From: an uncultured Collinsella sp. | Lineage (GTDB): Bacteria; Actinomycetota; Coriobacteriia; Coriobacteriales; Coriobacteriaceae | Reading direction: 5' to 3' | NCBI GenBank assembly: GCA_900543025.1 | Contig: UQPP01000004.1 | Coordinates: 1-64,000 of the forward strand | DNA length: 64,000 nt | Shown: one piece after another, positions 16,648 through 25,436 of the stretch | Position numbering within the stretch: position 1 is the stretch's first letter | Layout: each line of letters opens with the position of its first letter | The notes under the pieces: model-generated | Seen by the model: the letters and a program-made list of their open reading frames with translations, nothing else | What the model was told of the DNA's origin: nothing | Database searches by the model: none | Made by a program: the position numbers and the translations under genes

Positions 16648-17480
16648 GAAAGATCGTATCGGTCCTGAGCGCCGCTGTGTTTACGCTTACGCTGTGCGCC
16701 TGTTCTTCGGGATCTTCTACCTCTTCCATTACCGTGGCCGGCTCCACGACCTGCCTTCCTATCGCCGAGATTGCGGCCGAGGGCTTTAAGGAGGAGACCG
16801 GCATCGACGTGCTCGTTTCCGGTTTGGGTTCTTCCGCTGGGATCGAGGCCGTCAGCGCCGGCACGGCCGATATCGCCAGCTCCTCCCGTGGACTCAATGC
16901 CGACGAACAGGATCTGGGCCTGACTCCCATCGTCATTGCCCACGACGGTATTGCGGTCATCGTGAACGACGACAACCCCGTCGATAACCTCTCGACCGAG
17001 CAGCTCCGCGATATCTACGCCGGCAAGATTACCAATTGGAAAGAGGTCGGTGGCGAGGACCTGAGGATTCAGGTCATCAACCGAGACGAGGCGTCCGGTA
17101 CGCGCGAGGCCTTCCGTACCATCGTGATGGATGGCACGCCGTTCGATCGCCGCTCGGCTGTTCTTTCGGGTACGGGCCAGGTGCGCGACGTGGTATCTCG
17201 TTCGCGTGGGGCCATCGGCTACATTTCGCTGGGCTTCGTCGATAGCCTCAACGCCAAGACCTCGGTCAAGGCTGTCTCGGTCAATCATGTTGAGGCGTCC
17301 GAGAAGACGGTCGCGAGTGGCGGCTATCCCATCTCGCGCGACCTTTACTTCTTTGTGAAGGGTGCGCCTTCGCAGCGTGCGCAGGATTACATCGACTACG
17401 TGACGTCCGAAAAGATGGACAAGCAGATTCGCGAGGCGGGCTTTATTCCCGTCACCAACGACGAGAAGGGGAGTGAGTAG
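16644..17480 (+). CDS. pstS: Phosphate ABC transporter substrate-binding lipoprotein PstS
   Basis: PstS captures phosphate outside the membrane for the high-affinity Pst importer. The 278-residue product begins with a lipoprotein signal peptide, with Cys20 in TLCACSSG as the likely lipidation site. Phosphate-binding loops follow: VAGSTTCLPIAE, SGLGSSAGIEA, ASSSRGLN, and NRDEASGTREAF, which ends in the family's SGTR motif. The start overlaps the pgeF stop by 4 bases, so the two are translationally coupled. It ends 1 base before pstC. Confidence 0.95.
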   Translation: MRKIVSVLSAAVFTLTLCACSSGSSTSSITVAGSTTCLPIAEIAAEGFKEETGIDVLVSGLGSSAGIEAVSAGTADIASSSRGLNADEQDLGLTPIVIAHDGIAVIVNDDNPVDNLSTEQLRDIYAGKITNWKEVGGEDLRIQVINRDEASGTREAFRTIVMDGTPFDRRSAVLSGTGQVRDVVSRSRGAIGYISLGFVDSLNAKTSVKAVSVNHVEASEKTVASGGYPISRDLYFFVKGAPSQRAQDYIDYVTSEKMDKQIREAGFIPVTNDEKGSE

Positions 17481-17481
17481 C

Positions 17482-18408
17482 ATGGAAGCACAGGAAAACT
17501 CCCAGACTGAGCAGAATGCTCAGGCACCCAAGAAGCGCGAGCTGGCGCTCGTATCGCGCAGTACCTATATCAAGGAGAAGGCGCTGCAGTGGATCTTCTT
17601 TGCTTGCGCGTTTTTGGCGGTCGTTACCGTCATCCTGATTTTTGTCTTTACCACGTACTCGGCGCTGCCCGTCTTTACTGACATCGGTCTGGCGGACTTC
17701 TTTAGCTTTACGTGGGCGCCTTCCGAGGGCCACTACGGCATCTTGTCGCTGCTTGCCGGCTCGGGTCTGGTGACCGTCGGTGCGCTCGCCATGGGCGTGC
17801 CGCTGGGCGTGGGTACGGCCGTTTACCTGGTCGAGATTGCCAGCAAGCGCGTGCGCAAGCTCATCAGCCCCGCCGTTGACCTGCTGGCGGGCATACCCTC
17901 CATCATCTACGGCTTCTTTGGCATGATCATCATCCGCCCGTTTATCGCACAACTGACCGGCGGCCTTGGTTTTGGTGCGCTGACGGCGTGGTTTGTGCTC
18001 GCCATCATGATCGTCCCTACCATCACCACGCTCACCATCGATGCTCTCAATTCCATTCCCATGGGCATTCGCGAGGCATCGTATGCCATGGGCGCCACCA
18101 AGTGGCAGACCATCTATAAGGTCGTGCTACCTGCCGCGAAGCTGGGTATCGTTGATGCCATCGTGCTGGGTATGGGCCGTGCCATCGGCGAGACCATGGC
18201 CGTGCTCATGGTCGTAGGTAACGCCCCGGTTATTCCCGACAGCATTGCGAGCCCCATCTCGACGCTCACGAGCCAGATTGCGCTCGACATGAGCTATTCC
18301 TCGGGTCTGCACCGCTCGGCGCTGTTCGGCATGGGTGTGGTCCTGTTTATCATCTCCGCCACGCTGGTGGGCATCGTCCGTCTGATTTCCAAGAAGAAGA
18401 GGGGGTAG
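17482..18408 (+). CDS. pstC: Phosphate ABC transporter permease PstC
   Basis: PstC is one of the two membrane subunits of the Pst importer. The 308-residue protein has a hydrophilic N terminus of about 35 residues, then about six membrane helices. The EAA loop that contacts PstB is in IREASYAMGATKWQTIYKVVLPAA, and LAGIPSIIYGFFG is a typical Pst block. The ATG at 17482 is 9-10 bases from AAGGGGAG. An in-frame GTG at 17473 lies inside that site and is less likely. It is followed 3 bases later by pstA. Confidence 0.94.
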   Translation: MEAQENSQTEQNAQAPKKRELALVSRSTYIKEKALQWIFFACAFLAVVTVILIFVFTTYSALPVFTDIGLADFFSFTWAPSEGHYGILSLLAGSGLVTVGALAMGVPLGVGTAVYLVEIASKRVRKLISPAVDLLAGIPSIIYGFFGMIIIRPFIAQLTGGLGFGALTAWFVLAIMIVPTITTLTIDALNSIPMGIREASYAMGATKWQTIYKVVLPAAKLGIVDAIVLGMGRAIGETMAVLMVVGNAPVIPDSIASPISTLTSQIALDMSYSSGLHRSALFGMGVVLFIISATLVGIVRLISKKKRG

Positions 18409-18411
18409 GCT

Positions 18412-19317
18412 ATGTCCGATTCCGTTGACACGACGGTCGATACGACCTCGTCGCGCGAGCGCATCAAGCGTGCCCTTTCCCACGGCAAGAAGGGCCGCAT
18501 CAACAAGGACCTGTCCAACAAGATCATGCTTGGCGTGTTTCGTGCCGCTGCCTACATCACCACGCTGGTGCTGGTCGCTATCATCGCCTACGTGGTCATC
18601 AACGGCCTGCCACACATCTCGCTCGACTTTATCTTCGGTTGGCCCCAGGGCGTCAACGCCGAGGGCGGAATTTGGCCCACGATCGTCTCGACCGTCTACG
18701 TGACGGCGCTCGCCATGCTTATCTGCACGCCGATCGCTGTGCTGGCAGCCGTCTATCTGGCCGAGTACGCCAAGCAGGGCAAGGTCGTCGAGCTCATTCG
18801 CTACGCTGCTGACGCTTTGGCCTCGGTGCCCTCCATCGTTATGGGCCTGTTTGGCTACGCCTTGTTTGTCGAGGCTATGGGCCTGGGCCTTTCGATGGTC
18901 TCTGCCGCTCTGGCACTCGCGCTCTTGATGCTCCCCATCGTCATGCGCACCACCGAAGAGGCCATTCGCGCCGTTCCGCGCTATATCCGTTGGGGCGCGT
19001 ACGGCCTGGGCGCCACCAAGTGGCAGGTTGTCTCCAAGATCGTGCTTCCTTCTGCCTTTGGCCGTATTGCCACGGGCATCGTCCTCGCCATCGGCCGTGC
19101 CATCGGCGAGACCGCGGTGGTGCTCTACACCATGGGCCAGGCCATCAATCTACCTATCTCGCCGCTCGATTCCGGCCGCCCCATGACGGTCCATCTGTAC
19201 CTGCTTGCCAACGACGGCATCAACATGAACGCAGCCTACGGCACCGCGCTCTTGCTGATGGTGATCATTCTGGCCTTCAACCTGTTTGCGCGCTTCCTGT
19301 CGCGCAAGCGTCGCTAG
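18412..19317 (+). CDS. pstA: Phosphate ABC transporter permease PstA
   Basis: PstA is the second membrane subunit. The 301-residue product has a polar N terminus of about 35 residues and six membrane helices, with GGIWPTIVSTVYV, ASVPSIVMGLFGY and the EAA-type loop (WGAYGLGATKWQVVSKIV). The ending FARFLSRKRR is a positive-inside anchor. It starts 3 bases after pstC with a weak GGGGGT site, so coupling to pstC is likely. It ends 12 bases before pstB. Confidence 0.94.
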   Translation: MSDSVDTTVDTTSSRERIKRALSHGKKGRINKDLSNKIMLGVFRAAAYITTLVLVAIIAYVVINGLPHISLDFIFGWPQGVNAEGGIWPTIVSTVYVTALAMLICTPIAVLAAVYLAEYAKQGKVVELIRYAADALASVPSIVMGLFGYALFVEAMGLGLSMVSAALALALLMLPIVMRTTEEAIRAVPRYIRWGAYGLGATKWQVVSKIVLPSAFGRIATGIVLAIGRAIGETAVVLYTMGQAINLPISPLDSGRPMTVHLYLLANDGINMNAAYGTALLLMVIILAFNLFARFLSRKRR

Positions 19318-19329
19318 TTAAGGAGTCCC

Positions 19330-20133
<804 letters not shown>

Positions 20134-20225
20134 TCGGTGCGACTAGTCCCAAGCCGATCGGATCTGGTCCGGTGCGTATTCACTGTGCGGGCGGCATGAC
20201 CGCACCCAACTGATTGGAGTGAACC

Positions 20226-21083
20226 ATGCGCAAACTGTTTTCCCGTCAGCTCATCGAGGCCCGTCACGAGATGCTGAGCATCTACGAGGCCGTCGATCTG
20301 GCCCTCCACGATGCCGTGAAGGCCTATGTGACCGACGACCGCAAGCTCGCCACCAAGACCAAGAAGCGCACGCTTTCGATTGACGCACGCTGCGCCAACC
20401 TGGAGGCCGTCTGCTACAACCTGATTGCCACGCAGTCACCGGTCGCCTCCGACTTCCGCTTGCTGCAGACGATCATCTACGTCGACTTTAACCTGCAGCG
20501 CATGACCGATAAGGTTCGCCAGATTTGCCGCGCCACGCGTCATATGATCAAGGCCGACATCTCGCTGCCCAAGGAGCTTGTCGGCACGGTCGAGGCCGAG
20601 GCTGAGGCCGTCTACCAGGTGCTGGGCTCTTCGCTTTCTGCGCTCGTCACCAACGACATGTCCATCATCTGCAACTTGGCCGTCGAGGACGAGCCAGTGC
20701 ACGCCGCCTACGAGAAGTTCTTCCGCACCTTTAACCGCATGGACACGGGCGATTTTATGGACGACGACAGCAACTATGACGACCTGCGCCGCGCCATCAT
20801 GGTATCGCGCTATCTCGATCGCATCGCCTCGATTTCCATCGATGCCGCCTGCCGTCTGACCTTCCTGTTGACCGGACAGCGTATGACTGCCGGTGATATC
20901 GCCTGCACTGATGAGGATGAGCTCGAGAGCATGCGCGTGCCTTCGGGCGAGGGTGTTATCATGAGGCCCGCCGTCGATGCACGCTACGTTGCCAAGGTGC
21001 CCGTTAACGAGGTCAGCGAGGGTCTTCGCTACCTGCTCGATCATCTTGAGGATGAGGACGATGGCGAGGACGACGAGGAGTAA
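20226..21083 (+). CDS. phoU: Phosphate uptake regulator PhoU
   Basis: PhoU is a cytoplasmic helical-bundle protein that links the Pst transporter to a PhoR-type sensor kinase and represses phosphate uptake. The 285-residue product has the two repeated three-helix PhoU units (about residues 5-100 and 110-210). The C terminus is longer than usual, about 65 residues, and ends very acidic (EDEDDGEDDEE). The usual length is about 220-240 residues. TTGGAGTGA precedes the ATG by 4-5 bases. The kinase and response regulator are not in this window. Confidence 0.92.
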   Translation: MRKLFSRQLIEARHEMLSIYEAVDLALHDAVKAYVTDDRKLATKTKKRTLSIDARCANLEAVCYNLIATQSPVASDFRLLQTIIYVDFNLQRMTDKVRQICRATRHMIKADISLPKELVGTVEAEAEAVYQVLGSSLSALVTNDMSIICNLAVEDEPVHAAYEKFFRTFNRMDTGDFMDDDSNYDDLRRAIMVSRYLDRIASISIDAACRLTFLLTGQRMTAGDIACTDEDELESMRVPSGEGVIMRPAVDARYVAKVPVNEVSEGLRYLLDHLEDEDDGEDDEE

Positions 21084-21120
21084 GTAACCCCGTTCGTCGA
21101 AAGATTGTAAATACCTAAGT

Positions 21121-21156
21121 GAGCGCGGCCTTGCACATGCGGGGCCGCGCTCTTGC
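21121..21156 (+). terminator. Hairpin after phoU, probable terminator
   Basis: GAGCGCGGCC at 21121-21130 pairs with GGCCGCGCTC at 21143-21152. The following bases TTGCGTT are only partly T-rich, so termination may be weak or partial. Confidence 0.6.
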
Positions 21157-21202
21157 GTTAGCATGGGACTACTTGTTTGGCTGTCAGCGGAGGCGATTGG
21201 CA

Positions 21203-21940
21203 ATGGATAACTATTTGGACTTGATGCGCGCTCGCCGCGAGCAGATTCTGGAACGTTTTTATGCGGCGCTCGATCGCGCGGGCCGTCCCCACGACGCCGC
21301 GAGCCTCATTGCCGTGTCCAAGACCGTTGGTGTCGATGAGACCGTTGCCGCCATCCAGGCGGGGTATCGCCATTTTGCCGAGAACCGCCCGCAGGAGCTG
21401 GTTCGCAAGCTCACGGGTCTGGCGGAGCATCCGGAGCTGCCCGAGGTGCGCTTCGATATGATCGGCAACCTGCAGACCAATAAGATCAATGCGGTGCTGG
21501 GCTCAGCCGAGCTGATTCACTCGGTGGGTTCGCTGCATCTGGCGCAGGCGATCTCGAGCCGTGCTGTCCGCAAGATTGAGGCAGGCGAGCTCGCCGGCCC
21601 CCAGCGTGTGCTCATTGAGGTCAATGTGAGTGGTGAGGAGTCGAAGGGAGGCTTTTCGCCCGATGAGATTCGCGCCGACGCGGGCGAGCTTGCGGAACTT
21701 GAGGGAATTTGCGTACAGGGGCTTATGACTATGGCGCCCCGGGGGAATAAGGATGTGGCACGCCGCACCTTTGCGGGGCTTCGTGAGCTGAGGGATGAGC
21801 TGGAGGTGGCGCATCCCGATTTGAACCTGCCTGAGCTTTCCTGCGGCATGAGCGAGGACTTTGAGCCTGCCCTTGAGGAGGGCTCTACGCTCGTTCGCCT
21901 GGGCAGGGTAGTATTTAGCCCGGAGTTTGCAGTAAAATAA
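21203..21940 (+). CDS. PLP homeostasis protein YggS/YlmE
   Basis: This family binds pyridoxal phosphate without known catalysis and balances PLP and amino-acid pools. The 245-residue product has the PLP lysine K40 in LIAVSKTV, then FAENRPQEL (normally GENYxQE), MIGNLQTNK (family HxxGxLQxNK), VSGEESKGG and the C-terminal LSCGMSEDFEPALEEGSTLVR. GCGGAGG at 21187-21193 selects the ATG at 21203. It is the ylmE position of the ylm cluster, just before sepF. Two substitutions are visible: FAENR for GENY, and MIGNLQ where homologues usually have HIGxLQ. They may be lineage-specific. Confidence 0.93.
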   Translation: MDNYLDLMRARREQILERFYAALDRAGRPHDAASLIAVSKTVGVDETVAAIQAGYRHFAENRPQELVRKLTGLAEHPELPEVRFDMIGNLQTNKINAVLGSAELIHSVGSLHLAQAISSRAVRKIEAGELAGPQRVLIEVNVSGEESKGGFSPDEIRADAGELAELEGICVQGLMTMAPRGNKDVARRTFAGLRELRDELEVAHPDLNLPELSCGMSEDFEPALEEGSTLVRLGRVVFSPEFAVK

Positions 21941-22000
21941 GGCTCTGAAGTGCGCACTGATTATCGGGGCGCCTGCACTAAACCGCGAGAGGACACAACC

Positions 22001-22723
22001 ATGGGCTTCCTTGACGAGATTAAAAATAAGATGCACCTGGGCGGCCAGCAGGGTTACGACCAGGGTTATGGCCAGGACGACGACTACGGCTACGATGACG
22101 GCTATGACGATAGTTATCAGGGCAACGGCTACAGCGGTGCTTCGGGCGAGGGTTTCTACACCCAAGACGAGCCGAGCAACGGCCTGCTTGGTCAGACGCG
22201 CCGCGGTGAAGCTGAGTCGGTTGCCGTGTATACGCGCTCCGGTCAGCTGGTCGGCGATGACTCCCGCCATGCCACGACGTATAACCCGCCTTCGCGCTCG
22301 CAGGACAGTGTTGCGAGCGGTTATCGTCCTGGTGCCTATGATACGCCGTCGAGCTACGCCGAGAACACCCGCGCCCGTGCCGCCGCTGCACCCGCGCCTG
22401 CACCGAGCGATGCCTCGGCCTATGCGAGCAATATCATCAACGCCACGCCGCAGCTGCCGGCCTATGTCCTGCGCCCCGAGAGCTATGACGACGTGGAGAC
22501 CGTGGTGCGCCGCGTTCGCACCAAGCAGCCTGTCGCACTGATTTTTGTGGGCGTACGCACCGAAGTTGCCAAGCGCGTCTTGGACTTCTCTTACGGCTTT
22601 GCCTGCGGTCTGGGTGCCGCGGTCAAGGAGGTGGGCGACCGCGTGTTCATGGTGCTGCCCGCCGGTTGCGAGGTCAAAGATTCCGATCTCAAGAAGCTTC
22701 GTGCCGACGGCTACCTCAAGTAA
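22001..22723 (+). CDS. sepF: Cell division protein SepF
   Basis: SepF binds the C-terminal peptide of FtsZ and anchors it to the membrane in Gram-positives without FtsA. The 240-residue product starts with the amphipathic membrane-targeting helix MGFLDEIKNKMHLG. A low-complexity Gly/Asp/Tyr-rich linker follows at about residues 15-55, then a disordered region to about 140. The SepF core at about 150-240 includes PESYDDVETVVRRVR, DFSYGFACGLGAAVKEVGDRVFMVLP. The ATG at 22001 follows GAGAGGA. Its stop codon is in frame with the next gene, yggT. Confidence 0.94.
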   Translation: MGFLDEIKNKMHLGGQQGYDQGYGQDDDYGYDDGYDDSYQGNGYSGASGEGFYTQDEPSNGLLGQTRRGEAESVAVYTRSGQLVGDDSRHATTYNPPSRSQDSVASGYRPGAYDTPSSYAENTRARAAAAPAPAPSDASAYASNIINATPQLPAYVLRPESYDDVETVVRRVRTKQPVALIFVGVRTEVAKRVLDFSYGFACGLGAAVKEVGDRVFMVLPAGCEVKDSDLKKLRADGYLK

Positions 22724-22744
22724 AGACAAGACGAGGAGATTCCC

Positions 22745-23026
22745 ATCAACATCTACACTATCGTCCAGCTGGTCAACACGCTGTTCAACTTCTATTCCAC
22801 GCTCATTGTCGTCTACTGCTTTATGACGTGGATTCCCATGAAGCAGGGTGGTTTGCTTCAGGATATTGCCGCGGTGCTTGATAGCGTGTGCGGTCCGTGG
22901 CTCAACCTGTTCCGTCGTTTCATCCCGCCGATGGGCGGTATCGATTTTTCGCCGGTCGTTGCGATTATTGCGTTGCAGTTGGTGCAGAGGCTGGTTCTGC
23001 AGCTTCTTATAGGTATACTCGTGTAG
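22745..23026 (+). CDS. YggT/YlmG family membrane protein with a non-AUG start
   Basis: YggT (YlmG) is a small protein with two membrane helices found beside sepF and divIVA. The 93-residue frame gives NIYTIVQLVNTLFNFY (helix 1), a CFMTWIP turn, the conserved LNLFRRFIPPMGGIDFSPVVAI block and a second helix. No ATG, GTG or TTG exists between the in-frame sepF stop at 22721 and an internal ATG at 22823, which would delete helix 1. GAGGAG at 22733-22738 lies 6 bases before an ATC at 22745, where homologues have their first Met. I therefore annotate ATC as the start. A sequencing error or readthrough from sepF are the alternatives. Confidence 0.85.
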   Translation: MNIYTIVQLVNTLFNFYSTLIVVYCFMTWIPMKQGGLLQDIAAVLDSVCGPWLNLFRRFIPPMGGIDFSPVVAIIALQLVQRLVLQLLIGILV

Positions 23027-23087
23027 AACTGACTTAGTAACTTACGTCGGGCGTGTAGCGCCGAGGCGATGAAAAAGGAGACTTGTT

Positions 23088-23762
23088 ATGGCTATTACCC
23101 CTGCAGACATCCAGGCTCAGACTTTCTCTGAGGCCAAGCGTGGCTACGATCCTGCTGAGGTCGACGTCTTCTTGGAGACGCTGTCCTCCGAGGTCGACGC
23201 TATGCTCGCTAAGATCGTCGACCTTAAGGGTCGTCTGACTGCTACCGAGCAGCAGCTTGCCGATGCGCAGGCTCAGCTTGCCCAGGCTCAGGATGCCACC
23301 GCCCAGGCCGTTCCTGCCGCCCCCGTGGCTGCTCCCGCCCCTGACTTCTCCGCTCAGGAGCGCCAGATTTCCGCTGCCCTGATCGCTGCCCAGCAGACCG
23401 CTGAGACCATCGTTAACGATGCCAACGAGAACGCTGAGCGTATCCGCAACGAGGCTGACGCCAAGGCCCGCGAGGTTATCCGCCAGGCTCTGACTGAGAA
23501 GCAGGCCGAGCTCGAGGAGATCGATCGTCTCAAGGCTTCCCGTGAGGAGTTCAAGGCCGAGTATCTTAAGCTCATCCAGCACTTCATGGACGATGCCCAG
23601 AACTCCTTCCCGGCCGACCTCATGGCCTCCACGCCGGTCGGTTCCGCCGCTTCTCCTGCGGTGACTGTTCCCGCCGAGCCGCTGCCCGTCGCTGACCCGG
23701 TTGTCCCCGTGGCCGATCCCTTCGCCCCGATCGACAACTTCGCTGCCGATGACCTGGACTAA
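23088..23762 (+). CDS. divIVA: DivIVA domain protein
   Basis: DivIVA marks curved membrane at poles and septa. The 224-residue product starts with the conserved N-terminal domain (PADIQAQTF, then RGYDPAEVDVFLE). A coiled coil with an Ala/Gln-rich heptad region at about 45-70 follows, then a Pro/Ala linker, a second coiled coil at about 88-165, and an acidic Pro-rich tail. Codon use is highly biased (GAG, GCC, CGT), as expected for an abundant protein. AAAGGAG precedes the ATG. The ylmH gene that often lies between ylmG and divIVA is absent. Confidence 0.93.
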   Translation: MAITPADIQAQTFSEAKRGYDPAEVDVFLETLSSEVDAMLAKIVDLKGRLTATEQQLADAQAQLAQAQDATAQAVPAAPVAAPAPDFSAQERQISAALIAAQQTAETIVNDANENAERIRNEADAKAREVIRQALTEKQAELEEIDRLKASREEFKAEYLKLIQHFMDDAQNSFPADLMASTPVGSAASPAVTVPAEPLPVADPVVPVADPFAPIDNFAADDLD

Positions 23763-23790
23763 CATTCGGCCTACAATTTAGTGCCTAGAA

Positions 23791-23818
23791 AGGACCCGCA
23801 GCTTGCGGGTCCTTTTTT
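23791..23818 (+). terminator. Terminator after divIVA
   Basis: AGGACCCGCA at 23791 pairs with TGCGGGTCCT at 23804-23813 (3-base loop), followed by a run of six T. Confidence 0.93.
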
Positions 23819-23842
23819 ATGACTGTGCCGAGGTGCGTAACA

Positions 23843-23882
23843 TAAAAAACCGAGCCCTGCACATAGTGGCACAGAACTCGGC
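23843..23882 (-). terminator. Terminator after the nitroreductase gene
   Basis: On the minus strand a 13-pair stem with several G-U pairs, starting CCGAG and closing CTCGG, is followed by TTTTTT. It faces the divIVA terminator, as expected between convergent genes. Confidence 0.75.
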
Positions 23883-23928
23883 GAAACGGCGAGCGGTCAA
23901 GGATAGGTTTTAGGGCATGTCCCAAAAC

Positions 23929-24459
23929 CTACTTGAGGAGGAAGTCGGAGAGGGGAACGGTACGGGCCTCGCGATGCTCGGGATCGGCGATGTGGTCGGC
24001 AGGATATCCACAGACGAGCATGTGATAGGGATAGACGCCCTTGGGCAGATTGAACTGCTCCTGTGCCACCTCAGGCTTAAAATGGCATACCCAGCACGTT
24101 CCCAGGCCCTGCTCGGTGGCCTCCATCATCATCTGATCGCAGACGATCGAAGTATCGATGGCACTCGAGTTCATCTGATCATACGGGCGCACCCAGGCAT
24201 CATCGGTAACGCTGCAAATAAGGAAGATAAGCGGAGCGCCAAAGATAGACCCATCACGAGCAAACCGAGGCTGACAAGCAGCAGCCTTCTCCAGAAGCTC
24301 AGGCGTATCCAACACCATCACACGAGAAGGATGATTATTGCAAGCAGAAGGAGCAATCCGCCCAGCCTCAACAATGGCATCCACCACCGACTGCTCAACA
24401 GGACGATTCTCAAACTCGCGACAAGAATACCGACCCCGAGCCAGATCCAAATAAGACAT
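23929..24459 (-). CDS. Nitroreductase family protein
   Basis: Members are FMN-dependent NAD(P)H oxidoreductases acting on nitro compounds, quinones or flavins. The 176-residue product has the N-terminal FMN-phosphate motif RYSCREF, APSACNNHPSRV, and a GLGTCWVCHF segment followed by the CGYPAD cofactor region near the end. The ATG at 24459 has GGAGG 7-8 bases upstream. In-frame upstream starts would add a hydrophobic stretch with no ribosome binding site. Codon use in the 5' half is unusual: third positions on the coding strand are mostly G or T, unlike neighbouring genes. Substrate cannot be told. Confidence 0.9.
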   Translation of the reverse strand: MSYLDLARGRYSCREFENRPVEQSVVDAIVEAGRIAPSACNNHPSRVMVLDTPELLEKAAACQPRFARDGSIFGAPLIFLICSVTDDAWVRPYDQMNSSAIDTSIVCDQMMMEATEQGLGTCWVCHFKPEVAQEQFNLPKGVYPYHMLVCGYPADHIADPEHREARTVPLSDFLLK

Positions 24460-24640
24460 ACAAGCCCTCCAACAATTAAAAATCAAACAAACCCAAAGTA
24501 ACCCAAACGGTACCCAAAGCAGCAATCAGCCAAACGCTCATCAAGGGCCAAAGTGTCTGAACGGATACCAAAGGTCCCTTCAGCCAAACCCCCATCGCGC
24601 TAAACCTATCAGCCAAAGTTCCCAATGGTGGTACATAAGG
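24240..24640. other. Strand-asymmetric A/C-rich tract
   Basis: From about 24240 the + strand becomes strongly depleted of G and T, most clearly at 24300-24600. The bias runs through the 5' half of the nitroreductase gene and the gap after it (CCAAACC, AGTAACCC, CAGCCAAACC). It stops close to the palindrome at 24643. Within the gene it uses synonymous positions. Confidence 0.65.
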
Positions 24641-24642
24641 GA

Positions 24643-24721
24643 GCGGGCCTGGCCACTAATAACCTTTTGAACGACTCTGCTTGCAGCCGGAGTGAAAAAG
24701 GTTATTAGTGGCCGGGCCCGC
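24643..24721. repeat. Long palindrome, family A copy 1
   Basis: The left arm 24643-24669 and right arm 24695-24721 pair over about 26 bases with a single mismatch or G-U pair, around a 25-base loop. The arms begin GCGGGCCTGGCC and end TAACCTTTT. The ends match a second palindrome at 38512-38640. It lies between the start of the nitroreductase gene and the end of the DUF47 gene. Confidence 0.9.
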
Positions 24722-24745
24722 GACCGGTGGGACACGTACCCCCAA

Positions 24746-25369
24746 TTAACTGTTCTTCATGACAATCGAATCCACGACATCGGCCACATTCTCGCAGCAG
24801 TCGGCGCAGTACTCCAGGAAGGCGTACACGTCACGCCAAGCGATGACCTCGAGCGGGTCCTTGCCGTTAACGTGCAGGTTGCGCATGGCGTTGATGTAGA
24901 GCTCGTCGGCCTCGGACTCGATGGTGTTGATCTGGATGACCAGCTCGCGCAGCGTTTTGGACTTGCGGTAGTTGGGCAGCTCGACCATCAGGTCCTTCAT
25001 GGCGCGGCAGGCGTCGGTCACCTTGTGGGCGATCACGATGGCATCGGGATGGATGCTCTGGATGTTGGTGAAGTAGACGCGCTGCACTACGCCCTCGATA
25101 CGGTCGAGCACGGTGTCGAGTGAGCAGCTCATCAGGTCCAGGTCCTCGCGCTCAAGCGGGGTGATAAAGGCCGTGAGCAGGGCGTCTTCAAGCTCATGGT
25201 GCTTCTTGTCGGCCGCATGCTCGATTGAGTGCATCTTGTCGAGCATATCGTGAATCTTCGCGGGGTCAAAGTTCTCAAAAATCTTGGTGAGCAGCTCTGC
25301 GGCCTGAACGGCGAGGTCGGCACAGGCGACGTAGTTGTCAAAGTAGAACGAATCGGGTTTCTTTGCCAT
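24746..25369 (-). CDS. DUF47/PhoU-like protein partner of PiT transporter
   Basis: DUF47 (TIGR00153) proteins are PhoU-like helical bundles usually encoded next to PiT phosphate permeases and thought to regulate them. The 207-residue product is predicted all helical, with two metal-ligand clusters typical of PhoU folds: EHAADKKHHELEDAL near 50 and NTIESEADELYINAM near 155. AAAGGA lies 7-8 bases before the ATG. It starts 67 bases after the end of the PiT gene on the same strand, so they form an operon. Confidence 0.9.
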   Translation of the reverse strand: MAKKPDSFYFDNYVACADLAVQAAELLTKIFENFDPAKIHDMLDKMHSIEHAADKKHHELEDALLTAFITPLEREDLDLMSCSLDTVLDRIEGVVQRVYFTNIQSIHPDAIVIAHKVTDACRAMKDLMVELPNYRKSKTLRELVIQINTIESEADELYINAMRNLHVNGKDPLEVIAWRDVYAFLEYCADCCENVADVVDSIVMKNS

Positions 25370-25436
25370 GGGTGGGTCCTTTCGAGGCGAAGACGGGTGA
25401 GCGAAGTGTTGCGGTCCGGATGGACGTTCGGTTTGA

